Source: Bryobacterales bacterium (GTDB lineage: Bacteria > Acidobacteriota > Terriglobia > Bryobacterales > UBA6623). From it: a stretch of 46,696 nt of DNA. A program made the translations under genes and the position numbers. Location of the stretch: contig JAPOOG010000017.1 of NCBI GenBank assembly GCA_026713545.1, positions 1 to 46,696 of the forward strand, in the 5' to 3' direction. This document shows positions 1 through 8,028 of this stretch, piece by piece. Below the pieces are notes generated by a model. It made no database searches. It was not told the origin of the DNA and saw only the letters and a program-made list of their open reading frames with translations. The stretch's first letter is position 1; each line of letters opens with the position of its first letter.

Positions 1-246
1 GCCCACGGGCTGGGCTGGGACGGAGCGCATATCTGGTGCATGTTCTCGAACGATTTCCGCATATTGAAGTTCGACATCGAGAGCGGGCAGGTGCTGGAAG
101 CGATTCAACTCAACCGGGATGATCCGGACCCGCACGGCATGACCTGGTGGCACGGCAGCCTGTACTACTGCGACGCGGGCATTGCCCCGGGGCATCGACA
201 GAATACCAGCCCCTACGCCGGCTACATCTGTAAGATCCATGCCTGA
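1..246 (+). CDS. C-terminal end of a beta-propeller-like protein (partial)
   Basis: The reading frame is open from the first base and ends at the TGA at 244-246, giving the last 81 residues of a protein whose start lies outside the window. The visible part reads as propeller blades: HGLGWDG, then a strand ILKFDIESGQVLEAI, then HGMTWWHGSLYYCDAG. This pattern occurs in NHL, SMP-30 or quinoprotein-like beta-propellers that bind a ligand or act on lactones. No catalytic residue can be assigned from this fragment. The substrate and cellular location cannot be judged because the N-terminus is missing. The next gene on the same strand starts 131 bp downstream, so the two may not be co-transcribed. 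Confidence 0.6.
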   Translation, partial: AHGLGWDGAHIWCMFSNDFRILKFDIESGQVLEAIQLNRDDPDPHGMTWWHGSLYYCDAGIAPGHRQNTSPYAGYICKIHA

Positions 247-377
247 TGGACTGACGATAAAGTTCTTGTAACATCAAGATGCGTATGGGTCACGGCCCAG
301 TCCCTCAGCGGCAAGGGGGAAAGCCGATCCATGCCCGTTTCAGGAGCATCATACTAACAGCCGGAGGTCGGAAAGTC

Positions 378-1037
378 ATGCGAGCGGTCTGCGTTTGTTT
401 GGCCATGGTTCTGGGGGCACCGCCGGGCCTGCTGCAAGCCGATGAGATTCCCGAAGGCTTCACGCAGATTTTCAATGGCGCCAATCTCGCCGGCTGGCAC
501 ATCAGCATGACGAATCATCATGGCAACACCTCGGAATGGCGTATTGACAAGCGGGTATTGACTGCCCGCCAGCGACCCGTCGGCAATGGCGGCGTGCTGC
601 TCACAGATGACCGCTACCAGGACTTCGAGGTTTATCTCGAGGTCAAGCCTGACTTCGGATGCGACGGAGGCTTGTTCCTTCGCTCCAACGCCAACGGACA
701 GGCTTATCAGGTGATGATCGACTATCGCGAGGGTGGAAGCATCGGCGGAATCTATGGTGAGCGGCTCAAAGGAGTCAAGAGGACAGACTCTCAGGACTGG
801 CAGACTGTCTGGCGCAACGACGATTGGAACGCACTGCTCGCGCGCATCGAGGGCGAAGCACCGCGAATAACCGTCTGGCTCAACGGCACAAAGATCACGG
901 AATTTCAAGACACGGCGAACCATGCCGCTGGTGGTGCGCCCGACGGAATGATCGGTCTCCAAGTGCACGGTGGAAGCGGCTGGGTCGAGGGTGGGTTTCA
1001 CCGCTTCCGCAATATCGCCGTAAAGCTGCTGAACTGA
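378..1037 (+). CDS. Exported DUF1080 (3-keto-disaccharide hydrolase-like) protein
   Basis: A protein of 219 residues. I chose the ATG at 378 because GGAGG at 363-367 sits 10 nt upstream and the protein then opens with a signal peptide (MRAVCVCLAMVLGAPPG, predicted cleavage after LLQA). An upstream in-frame ATG at 279 would bury that signal. After the signal the fold begins FTQIFNGANLAGWHIS, the classic opening of DUF1080, a concanavalin-like jelly roll; later come GGLFLRSN and ITVWLNGTKITEF. Family members are secreted, and some hydrolyse 3-keto-glycosides made by sugar dehydrogenases; the substrate here is unknown. The gene ends 12 bp before the histidine kinase start, so read-through into the kinase is plausible. 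A second DUF1080 gene lies at 28975-29685. Confidence 0.85.
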   Translation: MRAVCVCLAMVLGAPPGLLQADEIPEGFTQIFNGANLAGWHISMTNHHGNTSEWRIDKRVLTARQRPVGNGGVLLTDDRYQDFEVYLEVKPDFGCDGGLFLRSNANGQAYQVMIDYREGGSIGGIYGERLKGVKRTDSQDWQTVWRNDDWNALLARIEGEAPRITVWLNGTKITEFQDTANHAAGGAPDGMIGLQVHGGSGWVEGGFHRFRNIAVKLLN

Positions 1038-1049
1038 GTCAGAGGAGGC

Positions 1050-2561
1050 ATGCCTCCGAAGCATCGCAAACCGAACAGACTCCGCCGGCGGGTCGGCCGG
1101 TTGTTTGGTGACCTGCGCATCCGGCCGAAACTGATTGTCCTCCATAACCTTTTCTTCCTTGTCCTTACCTGTACTGCGTACTTCTCACTGATACCTCTGA
1201 TCGAAGAGCAGATCACGACGGCTCGCAAGCGTGAGACCACTCTGCTCCATGAGATGTTCGTGAAGCGCGGCAGCGGCCCCACGCAGCCGCGGATGGAAAT
1301 CTATGAGCACGTTGAAGGGACGGCTGAGGAACTGGAAATCGCCACCGATTTCAAGGAGTGGCTCGACCGACATCCGGGTGAAGTGCGGCAGGAACCGGGA
1401 ACGCCGGATCGCTTGTACCGCAAAAACCCGGCGGCGGACACATATGCCCGGCTGACGATCTCGTCGGAATTCTACGAAAACGCGATCTACCGCGCCAAGA
1501 CCGTCCTGTTGACCGTGCTCGCGAGCCTCTATGTTCTCGCCGTTCTGCTCCTGGAAACAGTGATTATGCCGAGGTACGTCTACCGGCCGATCCGCGTCAC
1601 CTTGGAGGCCGACTCAGCCGTGCTCGAAAACCAAAGAGCCCGGGAAATCATCGACCAGACGGAGATCCTCGGAGATGAGATCGGCGACATCATGCGTTCG
1701 CGTAACGCCACCGTGATGAACCTCCGAGAAAAGGAGGCGAGCCTCGAGCGCACCCTGGCAAGGCTCGAAGAGTTGGCGGCGGACCTACGCAAAAAGAACC
1801 GGATGCTCGAGGAAGCCAAGACGAGAATGGCTGCCCAGGACCGGCTCGCCAGCATCGGCCTTCTGAGCGCGAGCGTGGCCCACGAGTTGAACACGCCGCT
1901 CAGCGTGCTGGGTGGTTCTATCGAGAAGTTGCTCGAAACCGTTGATGATCCCACTGCGCGGCGGCGGCTGGTTCGCATGCAGCGCGTCGCCGCCAGGCTC
2001 CGGCAGATCAGCACCGGACTGTTGAACTTTTCCCGACCTTCGGACGAAGCGATGGAGGCGGTGGAACTCGCGCCAATCATCGAGGAGTCCTGGAACCTGG
2101 TAGCCATTGACGAAAGAGCTTCCCGAGTCACATTCGAAAGCGATGCGGACGGACGGCATGTCGTTAAGGGCAGCCGGGATCGGCTGATCCAACTTTTTGT
2201 AAATCTGCTGAAGAACGCCTTGTACGCAATCGACGGCAGCGGCACCATTGTCGTGCGAGTGTGGCAGGAGGCACTGAACCATCGTTCAGACATCGTAATC
2301 ATGGTTGAGGATGACGGTGTGGGCATTCCGGAAGAAGTGCTGCCCAACATCTTCGACGCATTTGTAACCAGCCGGCTCGATGCGCGCGGGACCGGATTGG
2401 GGCTCACCGTCGCGGAAGGAATCGTCCACCAACACGGTGGCGAGATTCGCGCTGCGAACCGTCCTGAGGGTGGGGCCGTGATCGAAGTGCGACTGCCCGA
2501 GATGACAACAGGTGCCGAGCGCATTATGGACGCGGCATTACGACGGGCCCGCGAAGTGTAG
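1050..2561 (+). CDS. Membrane sensor histidine kinase
   Basis: A 503-residue inner-membrane kinase that would sense an extracytoplasmic signal and phosphorylate the adjacent response regulator. There is a membrane segment near residues 28-50, an external loop of about 100 residues, and a second membrane segment near 151-173. A charged coiled coil follows at about 215-265. The HisKA box is SVAHELNTPL with His278 as phosphoacceptor. The ATPase domain shows the N box (NLLKNALYAI), G1 (DDGVGIP), F box (FDAFVTS) and G2 (GTGLGL). All catalytic boxes are intact. The Shine-Dalgarno GAGGAGG (1042-1048) lies only 1 nt from the ATG, so the true start could be slightly later, but no better ATG exists before the first membrane segment. 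Only 14 bp separate it from the regulator gene. Confidence 0.93.
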   Translation: MPPKHRKPNRLRRRVGRLFGDLRIRPKLIVLHNLFFLVLTCTAYFSLIPLIEEQITTARKRETTLLHEMFVKRGSGPTQPRMEIYEHVEGTAEELEIATDFKEWLDRHPGEVRQEPGTPDRLYRKNPAADTYARLTISSEFYENAIYRAKTVLLTVLASLYVLAVLLLETVIMPRYVYRPIRVTLEADSAVLENQRAREIIDQTEILGDEIGDIMRSRNATVMNLREKEASLERTLARLEELAADLRKKNRMLEEAKTRMAAQDRLASIGLLSASVAHELNTPLSVLGGSIEKLLETVDDPTARRRLVRMQRVAARLRQISTGLLNFSRPSDEAMEAVELAPIIEESWNLVAIDERASRVTFESDADGRHVVKGSRDRLIQLFVNLLKNALYAIDGSGTIVVRVWQEALNHRSDIVIMVEDDGVGIPEEVLPNIFDAFVTSRLDARGTGLGLTVAEGIVHQHGGEIRAANRPEGGAVIEVRLPEMTTGAERIMDAALRRAREV

Positions 2562-2575
2562 ACTGCTTACTCACC

Positions 2576-3220
2576 ATGAGAATTGCCACTCGCACGAGTA
2601 CAAACCGGAACAAGCAAGCGAGCGTTGATATTTCCGTCCTTGACGACGATTCCGATTTCATCCAGTACATCGAGGACTTCCTCAACGATGAGGGCCTCTA
2701 CACCGTTCGCACATTCACGCACCCGGACAAGCTTTTTTCGAGCTGCCGTGAACGAGCGCCCGAGATCATCCTTCTCGATATGAAGATGGGGCCTTTTCAG
2801 GGTCAGGAAGTACTTGAGAGACTACAGCAGAGCCACCCCGGCGTCTGTGTGATCATCGTCACCGGCTACCCGTCTCTCGAAGACATGCGGGCGACCTTCA
2901 AGCGTCAGGTTTTTGACTATCTGGCAAAGCCGTTTTCGCTCGGGCAGCTCCGCCAGACTCTCAAGAACGCCATCGTGGCCCGAGGCCTCGGGCGTACGCC
3001 TCAGGATCTGGTGCGGGACCGCCTTGGGCACCGACTGAAGCTGTTGAGGGCGGAGCGCAACTGGTCATTGAAGGACACAACAGCCCAGACGGGCATCAGC
3101 ATCTCCCAGCTCAGCTCGATCGAACGCGGCGCACATATGCCGAGCATCGAGAGTCTGCTGGCACTGTGTGCGGCCTACGAAATGAAGCCCTCGGAGTTGC
3201 TGGCCGCGATCGATTTCTAG
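2576..3220 (+). CDS. Response regulator with receiver domain and XRE-type HTH output
   Basis: A 214-residue cytoplasmic regulator, probable partner of the kinase 14 bp upstream. The receiver domain spans about residues 18-135: acidic pocket Asp23-Asp25, phosphoacceptor Asp68 in LLDMKMG, Thr96 and Lys118 (LAKPF). The output domain at about 150-210 is a Cro/C1-type helix-turn-helix (LKLLRAERNWSLKDTTAQTG, then ISQLSSIERGAHMPSIESL), which resembles phage-repressor and XRE regulators. Common output domains are OmpR, NarL or Fis types, so this fusion is uncommon. Phosphorylation may control dimerisation on an operator. No target is visible; the neighbouring DUF1080 gene and the divergent oxidoreductase cluster are candidates only by position. 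Confidence 0.92.
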   Translation: MRIATRTSTNRNKQASVDISVLDDDSDFIQYIEDFLNDEGLYTVRTFTHPDKLFSSCRERAPEIILLDMKMGPFQGQEVLERLQQSHPGVCVIIVTGYPSLEDMRATFKRQVFDYLAKPFSLGQLRQTLKNAIVARGLGRTPQDLVRDRLGHRLKLLRAERNWSLKDTTAQTGISISQLSSIERGAHMPSIESLLALCAAYEMKPSELLAAIDF

Positions 3221-3331
3221 CTTGCATTTTCCTCGTCTCGCGGCGAAGAAAAGTGAGCGAGAGAGTCGCCAAATGGCGAGATCAGTAGGCCCCTTGTTGC
3301 TGCCGTTCAGAACCGGCTTGACCGGCCGGTC
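3221..3331. other. Convergent intergenic spacer with a possible degenerate repeat
   Basis: This 111-bp gap separates two convergent genes. Its first part (about 3222-3270) reads like a decayed left arm of the palindromic element found at 23227 and 42761: a TTGCATTTTCCTC segment followed by GCGGCGAAGAAAAGTGAGCGAGAGAG. A small hairpin (TCGCC, loop AAAT, GGCGA) follows at about 3266-3279. The similarity is partial and I cannot score it. No T-tract terminator is evident. Confidence 0.3.
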
Positions 3332-4078
3332 TCAGGCTCGCTGCGATAGGCCACCGTCCACTGCAAGGAGTTGTCCGGTGACAAACTTCGAGCCGGCTAG
3401 AAAATGGACGACCGCCTCGGCGACCTCTTCCGCGCTGCCCGGACGCCGCATCGGCGTCACCGAGACGAGCCGCTGCACCTTGGGCGGTATCTCCGGGTCG
3501 AATTGGATCACGCCGGGCGCGACCGTATTCACTGAGATCTTCGGTGCCAGCGCTTTAGCCAGCGTACGCGTCATGTGGATCACGCCCGCCTTCGAGGCGC
3601 AGTAGGGAACATGCCGCGTCCACGGGCGGATGCCGCCGAGCGAGCTGATATTGACGATCCGCCCGCCGGTCCCTTTGAGCATCAGATTGGCGGCCGATTG
3701 GCAGGAGAAGAACACGGCTTTCAAGTTGATGTCGTGAATCTCGTCCCAGTCGTCTTCAGTCAGCTCGAGAACGTCCATTTCCCGGTAACGGGCCGCATTA
3801 TTGACCAGACAGTCGAGCTTGCCGTAAGTGTCTTCAATCTGGCCGTAAAGTCGCTGGAGTTCCGACACTTGCGTCAGATCGGCTTGAAAAACCTTCGCGC
3901 CGCACTCCTCGGCGGTCTGTCGCGCCTCGGTTTCAAAGCGGCGGTAGTGAACAGCAACCTGTGCGCCCTCCGAAGCCAGTCGCAGGGCTATCGCGCGACC
4001 GATCCGCCGGGCAGCCCCGGTAACAAGTGCGACTTGGTTGTTCAGCGGCTGCGGCATGGGGAACGCCTGACACGGCAT
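3332..4078 (-). CDS. SDR-family NAD(P)H-dependent oxidoreductase
   Basis: A 248-residue classical short-chain dehydrogenase/reductase. The Rossmann nucleotide motif is TGAARRIG near residues 20-27, followed by NNAARY, the serine region IVNISS, and the catalytic pair in YCASK. The C-terminal GQLLAVDGGLS is the usual FabG-like ending. The TGAARRIG form with HYRR after the second strand resembles pteridine-reductase-like and FabG-like members that prefer NADPH; the substrate is not predictable. The ATG at 4078 is preceded by TAGAGG at a good distance; a second ATG at 4057 is also possible. It is the last gene of a minus-strand run (Gfo/Idh, GMC oxidoreductase, small subunit, SDR), with 9 bp after the small-subunit gene, so it is probably co-transcribed and may reduce a product of the GMC enzyme. 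Confidence 0.9.
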   Translation of the reverse strand: MPCQAFPMPQPLNNQVALVTGAARRIGRAIALRLASEGAQVAVHYRRFETEARQTAEECGAKVFQADLTQVSELQRLYGQIEDTYGKLDCLVNNAARYREMDVLELTEDDWDEIHDINLKAVFFSCQSAANLMLKGTGGRIVNISSLGGIRPWTRHVPYCASKAGVIHMTRTLAKALAPKISVNTVAPGVIQFDPEIPPKVQRLVSVTPMRRPGSAEEVAEAVVHFLAGSKFVTGQLLAVDGGLSQRA

Positions 4079-4087
4079 GCCGTGCCT

Positions 4088-4720
4088 CTATAAGAGTGGT
4101 TTGATGAAATCCAGGGCTTCCTTGGGCACGGTGTACTCCGAGTAAGCGCCGTTGCCCTGGTAACGCAGGTCTTTTATACCGATCTCGCTGGAGTAGTAGG
4201 CGTCGACCGACATCTTGCGAATCCAGTCGAAGAACCGGATGCCCGGGCCAAGCTCGCTGTCAACTTCCGATTCCTGTCCTGCTTCTTCTACGGCGACGAT
4301 CGCATCGAGCATCTCGGTTTGCTGCTGCTCGGTCGCGTCGATAAAGCTCGTGTCGTAATGCTGCCGCATCCATGCATCGAACCAGCCCAGCCCGCCGCTA
4401 TAGATACGGCCGAGTTGCTCGTTCTCACTGCAGAGCACGTCGATGAACTGCGGCGAGCCGGCATCTACGGCACTGCCTCCTCGCTCGTCGGCGGGAACGA
4501 TCAGCTCCGCCAGCCGCGCCACGGTCCGGTATTCATGCGGGTTGAGGAACTTCGCTTTGTAGACCCCACTCGGCGACGCGCTCCGAGCAGCGTGATGGAC
4601 CTGCTGCGCCGAAGCCAAGTCGAGTGATCGTGCCCCGACCGCTGTCAGAGCCAGCGCGATCCGGCGCAGAGCGTCGCGCCGCGAAACATCATCGACCTGG
4701 AGCAGGCTTGAATCAGACAT
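4088..4720 (-). CDS. Gluconate 2-dehydrogenase subunit 3-family protein
   Basis: A 210-residue small subunit of a membrane-associated, FAD-dependent sugar or polyol dehydrogenase. The N-terminus holds a twin-arginine-like leader (SRRDALRRIALALTAVGA) that could carry the partner flavoprotein across the membrane. The mature part contains the family core FLNPHEYRTVARLAELIVPAD near residues 58-78, then a helical region ending in the glycine/tyrosine-rich GIKDLRYQGNGAYSEY. Its ATG overlaps the stop of the upstream GMC gene by 8 nt (4713-4720), strong evidence of translational coupling and a 1:1 complex. In known enzymes of this type a cytochrome c subunit completes the complex; none is adjacent here. 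Confidence 0.88.
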   Translation of the reverse strand: MSDSSLLQVDDVSRRDALRRIALALTAVGARSLDLASAQQVHHAARSASPSGVYKAKFLNPHEYRTVARLAELIVPADERGGSAVDAGSPQFIDVLCSENEQLGRIYSGGLGWFDAWMRQHYDTSFIDATEQQQTEMLDAIVAVEEAGQESEVDSELGPGIRFFDWIRKMSVDAYYSSEIGIKDLRYQGNGAYSEYTVPKEALDFIKPLL

Positions 4721-6425
4721 CGCCCTTTCTCATTGCCTCAGCCAGATAGTCCGCCGCGCGCCAGGAGAGAGCGTTGATCGTAAGTGTGGGATTCTTGTCT
4801 GGGTTGGTGACAAAGCACGAGCCGTCGGTCACGAACAAGTTCTTTACTTCGTGCGCCTGACAGTAAGGATTCAGAACCGACGAGCGCGGGTCCGTCCCCA
4901 TGCGGGCCGTTCCGACCTCGTGGATGATGCTTCCGCCTATCGAGATCCCCGACTTTTCCCAGGCGTTCCCCACTCCGGTGACCCGCCCACCGAGCGTTTC
5001 AATAATGCCCTTGAAAGTTTCCTCCATGTGGCGCGCCTGCTTCCACTCGTAGTCGCTGAACTTGAAGTGGAAGCGAAGAACCGGAATACCCCAGTCATCG
5101 ACGATGGCCGGGTCGATTTCACAGTAGGAGAAGCGATTCGGAATCATCTCGCCGCGCCCGGCGAACCCGACACGCGCACCGTACTCCTGCCGCATCCATT
5201 CCTTGATCCTCTTGCCGTAGCCGGCCCGCCGCGCCGCGTTATGACCGGAATGAACACCGGGCATACGAAAGCCGCCGCCGAACTCGATGTGATAGCCACG
5301 CGGAAAGCCGAGCTTGGCATGATCGTTGTATCCCCACCAAGGCGCGTAAAGGTGCGAGCTGCCGAAGCCGTCGGTGTTGTAGACCGGCATGCCTTCGAGC
5401 GCAGGGACATAGCCGGAGACACTCAAGCCGACGGTGTCCATCAGATTGCGTCCGACCATGCCCGAACCGTTGGCGAGGCCGTTGGGGAATAGCTTGGATT
5501 TGGAATTGAGCAGGATGCGGGCCGATTCGCATGTGCTCGCGGCTAGTACCACTGCTTTGCCAAGCACCCGCTTCACTTGGCGTGTATTACGGTCAATGTA
5601 CAGTACGCCCTCCGCCTTGCCGCTCGCATTGGTGAGAACCTCGCGTGCCATCGCATCGGTAAGCAGAGTAAGATTGCCGGTCTTGAGCGCCGGGAAGACG
5701 TCGACCTGACTGGCAGAATAAGCGGACGCCGTCAGGCAACCGCGTCCGCATTGGCCACAGTAGTGGCAAGCAGCGCGTCCGTTGATGGAGCGCGTGATGA
5801 CCGCACGGCGATTGGCGATAAAGGGGATGCCGAGCTTCTTTCCGGTAGTCTGGACTAGGAGCTCGTGAGCCTTGGGCGGCGGCGGTTCGTGAAAGACACC
5901 GTCCGGTGCGGATGGGATGCCTTCGTGCGTCCCGGTGACACCGATGAACTTCTCCGCTTTGTCGTAATACGGCGCAAGGTCCACGTAGCCGACAGGCCAG
6001 TTCGGCCCGACGCCGTCACGGTCTCGTGCTTTGAGATCCCATTCCGACAACCGGAACGACATGCGGCCGTAGTGATTGGTCCGCCCACCAACGATGCGGG
6101 AACGGAACCAAACGAACTCGCTGCCTGCACCGATGGTGTAGGGTTCGTCAGGAAGCTCCCAGCCGCCGCTGGTTGTGCGCATGAAGCCAAAGGGCTTGCC
6201 CCTCCCGAAGTAGCCTGCTCCCCCGGGACCGGCTCCGCGGTGATCGTAATGGTACGGCCAGTCGTGCTCTTTGAACTCCTCCTCGGGAACGAGCTTGGGG
6301 CCGGCTTCAAGAAGCGCCACCTTGGCGCCCTTGCCGGCCATAACACGGCTCATCGTGCCGCCGCCAGCCCCGGCTCCGACAACGACCACGTCGAACACAT
6401 CAGACTTCGAAGACCCTTGAGTCAT
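4713..6425 (-). CDS. GMC-family FAD-dependent oxidoreductase
   Basis: Large subunit of a GMC-type sugar/polyol dehydrogenase, 570 residues from the ATG at 6425. The FAD dinucleotide fold opens with VVVVGAGAGGGTMS. A cysteine cluster, CHYCGQCGRGC, lies near residue 220. Related FAD-dependent glucose dehydrogenases carry cysteines in this region that hold an iron-sulfur cluster, so one may be present here (inference). The catalytic His is in HEVGTARMG and the partner Asn in NPTLTINAL near the C-terminus. An ATG at 6440 is an alternative start; the open frame to 6623 lacks family sequence. The enzyme likely works outside the cytoplasm, exported with the small subunit whose gene overlaps it by 8 nt. 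The Gfo/Idh gene ends 195 bp upstream on the same strand. Confidence 0.92.
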   Translation of the reverse strand: MTQGSSKSDVFDVVVVGAGAGGGTMSRVMAGKGAKVALLEAGPKLVPEEEFKEHDWPYHYDHRGAGPGGAGYFGRGKPFGFMRTTSGGWELPDEPYTIGAGSEFVWFRSRIVGGRTNHYGRMSFRLSEWDLKARDRDGVGPNWPVGYVDLAPYYDKAEKFIGVTGTHEGIPSAPDGVFHEPPPPKAHELLVQTTGKKLGIPFIANRRAVITRSINGRAACHYCGQCGRGCLTASAYSASQVDVFPALKTGNLTLLTDAMAREVLTNASGKAEGVLYIDRNTRQVKRVLGKAVVLAASTCESARILLNSKSKLFPNGLANGSGMVGRNLMDTVGLSVSGYVPALEGMPVYNTDGFGSSHLYAPWWGYNDHAKLGFPRGYHIEFGGGFRMPGVHSGHNAARRAGYGKRIKEWMRQEYGARVGFAGRGEMIPNRFSYCEIDPAIVDDWGIPVLRFHFKFSDYEWKQARHMEETFKGIIETLGGRVTGVGNAWEKSGISIGGSIIHEVGTARMGTDPRSSVLNPYCQAHEVKNLFVTDGSCFVTNPDKNPTLTINALSWRAADYLAEAMRKGDV

Positions 6426-6619
6426 CGGTGTGTTCAGCATATCGCAGGAGGCATCAGCAAATGAATGAAAGACTACAACCAGCGTCGCCAGACAGCCGTA
6501 GCAAGCTGTTCCACAGACTCGTCCAGCAGGCGGTCCGGAGTCGATCCGCCGCACTGCCCCTCTATCGTCTGCAACCGGGAACCCGAGACACCGTGGTGTT
6601 CGAAACTGTCCGGCCTGGC

Positions 6620-7840
6620 TCAACCCGGGCGGATCTTTCGGGCTTTGGGGTCGTGGAGCATGCGGCGGCCTCGGATGAGGCTTTCGTCGGACATGATGAC
6701 GGCGACGGAGTGGTCATAGCCGGCCTGGATAGGGGCGTTGGGAGTCTCGCGCGTACGCAGGCATTGGAGCCAGTCGAGCATATGCGGAGTACTTTCACCC
6801 TCAGGGATGAAGGCGTCGGGTAGGATGCGGTCGTCCTCTTGCGACTTCTCGCCGCTGATCAGGAAGGGCTTGGACCAGCGTGAGCCGTCCATGACGCCGC
6901 GCCTGCCGAAGAACTTCAGATAGTTGTTGTCGGGGATGCCGTACATGGTGCAGTAGCGCACCAGGAAACCCTGTTCCGGGTATTCGAGAACGGTCTCGAC
7001 CGAGTCGGGCGCCGTGCGGACGTCTTTCCAGCGGTAGGTTCCGCCCATGGTCATGACGCGCGCGGGTGCGGACGCGCCAGTGATGTAGTGGACCAAGTCG
7101 ATGAAGTGCACCATCAGATTGCTGTGAGGGCCTCGTGAGAATTCACGGTAGCCGAACCAGGCGGCGTACTGATCGGCGTCCCAGGGCCGGTATTTCCGGT
7201 GCATGAGGAATTCGCGCCAGTTCGTATCGGACTCGGCGATGGAGCGCTCGCCGTAGCGGTGCCAGTAAGGTCGGTAGCTGTTGCGCGACTGCTCGATCTT
7301 GAACACCTTGCCAAGGCCGCCGGACTGCACGAAATCGCGGGCCCCTTTGGCGCTGGCATAGCTGCGCACCTGCGTTCCCATCTGGACGACGCGGCCGGAA
7401 TTGTTGACGGCGTCGACGGCGCGGTTGAGTTCCTTCATGTCCATGGCGAGGGGCTTTTCGACATAAGCGTCCTTGCCGGCCTTGACGGCGTCGATGAGTT
7501 GAGTACAGTGCTGATGGTCGGGCGTGCCGATCAGTACGGCGTCGATATCGGGCGAGGCGAGCAGGTCGCGGTAGAGCTCGGTTTGTTTCGGCTCCGGTCC
7601 CCCGGCGGCGGTGACCGCATCCGCAGCTTTCTCGCGCTGTTGCCGCCAGATGTCGCAGACGGCGCGGACTTCGACGTTGGTCCGGCCGGCAAATTCGAGA
7701 ACCCTGCGCAGCAGGTTTCTGCGGCCGCAGCCGATCACCCCAATGCCGATGCGATCATTGGCTCCGATAACGCGATTGGCTTTGAGACGGCCGGCGGCAG
7801 AAAGGGCCATGGACGTGGTGACGAAAGAGCGTCGGGTCAT
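6620..7840 (-). CDS. Gfo/Idh/MocA-family oxidoreductase with exported leader
   Basis: A 406-residue NAD(P)-dependent sugar oxidoreductase. The start at 7840 gives a twin-arginine-like leader (MTRRSFVTTSMALSAAGRLKA); the longer frame to 7957 adds only low-complexity residues. The Rossmann fold begins IGIGVIGCGRRNLL and continues with AVCDIW. Next come the family signatures GTPDHQHC and YVEKPLA, the latter holding the catalytic-region Lys. This exported subclass is common in Acidobacteriota and Planctomycetes and is thought to use tightly bound cofactor outside the cytoplasm. It heads the minus-strand oxidoreductase run. The 188-bp gap to the divergent S58 peptidase gene (7841-8028) should hold both promoters; I see no strong consensus there. 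Confidence 0.92.
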   Translation of the reverse strand: MTRRSFVTTSMALSAAGRLKANRVIGANDRIGIGVIGCGRRNLLRRVLEFAGRTNVEVRAVCDIWRQQREKAADAVTAAGGPEPKQTELYRDLLASPDIDAVLIGTPDHQHCTQLIDAVKAGKDAYVEKPLAMDMKELNRAVDAVNNSGRVVQMGTQVRSYASAKGARDFVQSGGLGKVFKIEQSRNSYRPYWHRYGERSIAESDTNWREFLMHRKYRPWDADQYAAWFGYREFSRGPHSNLMVHFIDLVHYITGASAPARVMTMGGTYRWKDVRTAPDSVETVLEYPEQGFLVRYCTMYGIPDNNYLKFFGRRGVMDGSRWSKPFLISGEKSQEDDRILPDAFIPEGESTPHMLDWLQCLRTRETPNAPIQAGYDHSVAVIMSDESLIRGRRMLHDPKARKIRPG

Positions 7841-8028
7841 AATGGCGCCATGGTAACACCGCAGCGCCGCCACGGGCCGCGTTGTTCTACCCGTTCCGGC
7901 ACGCCGCGTCTGAGTACCCGGGCATCCGCGACTTGGAGAAGGCCGCACAGATTGCACACTTCCTTTCCGAAAACATGCGGCGGGCTCCTGGCGACTCTCG
8001 ATGCAACGCGGCTTTACAATGGGACGCG

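Noticed and set aside
3575-4093. A 172-codon plus-strand frame opposite the SDR gene
   Set aside because: Shadow; the minus frame has all SDR motifs in order.
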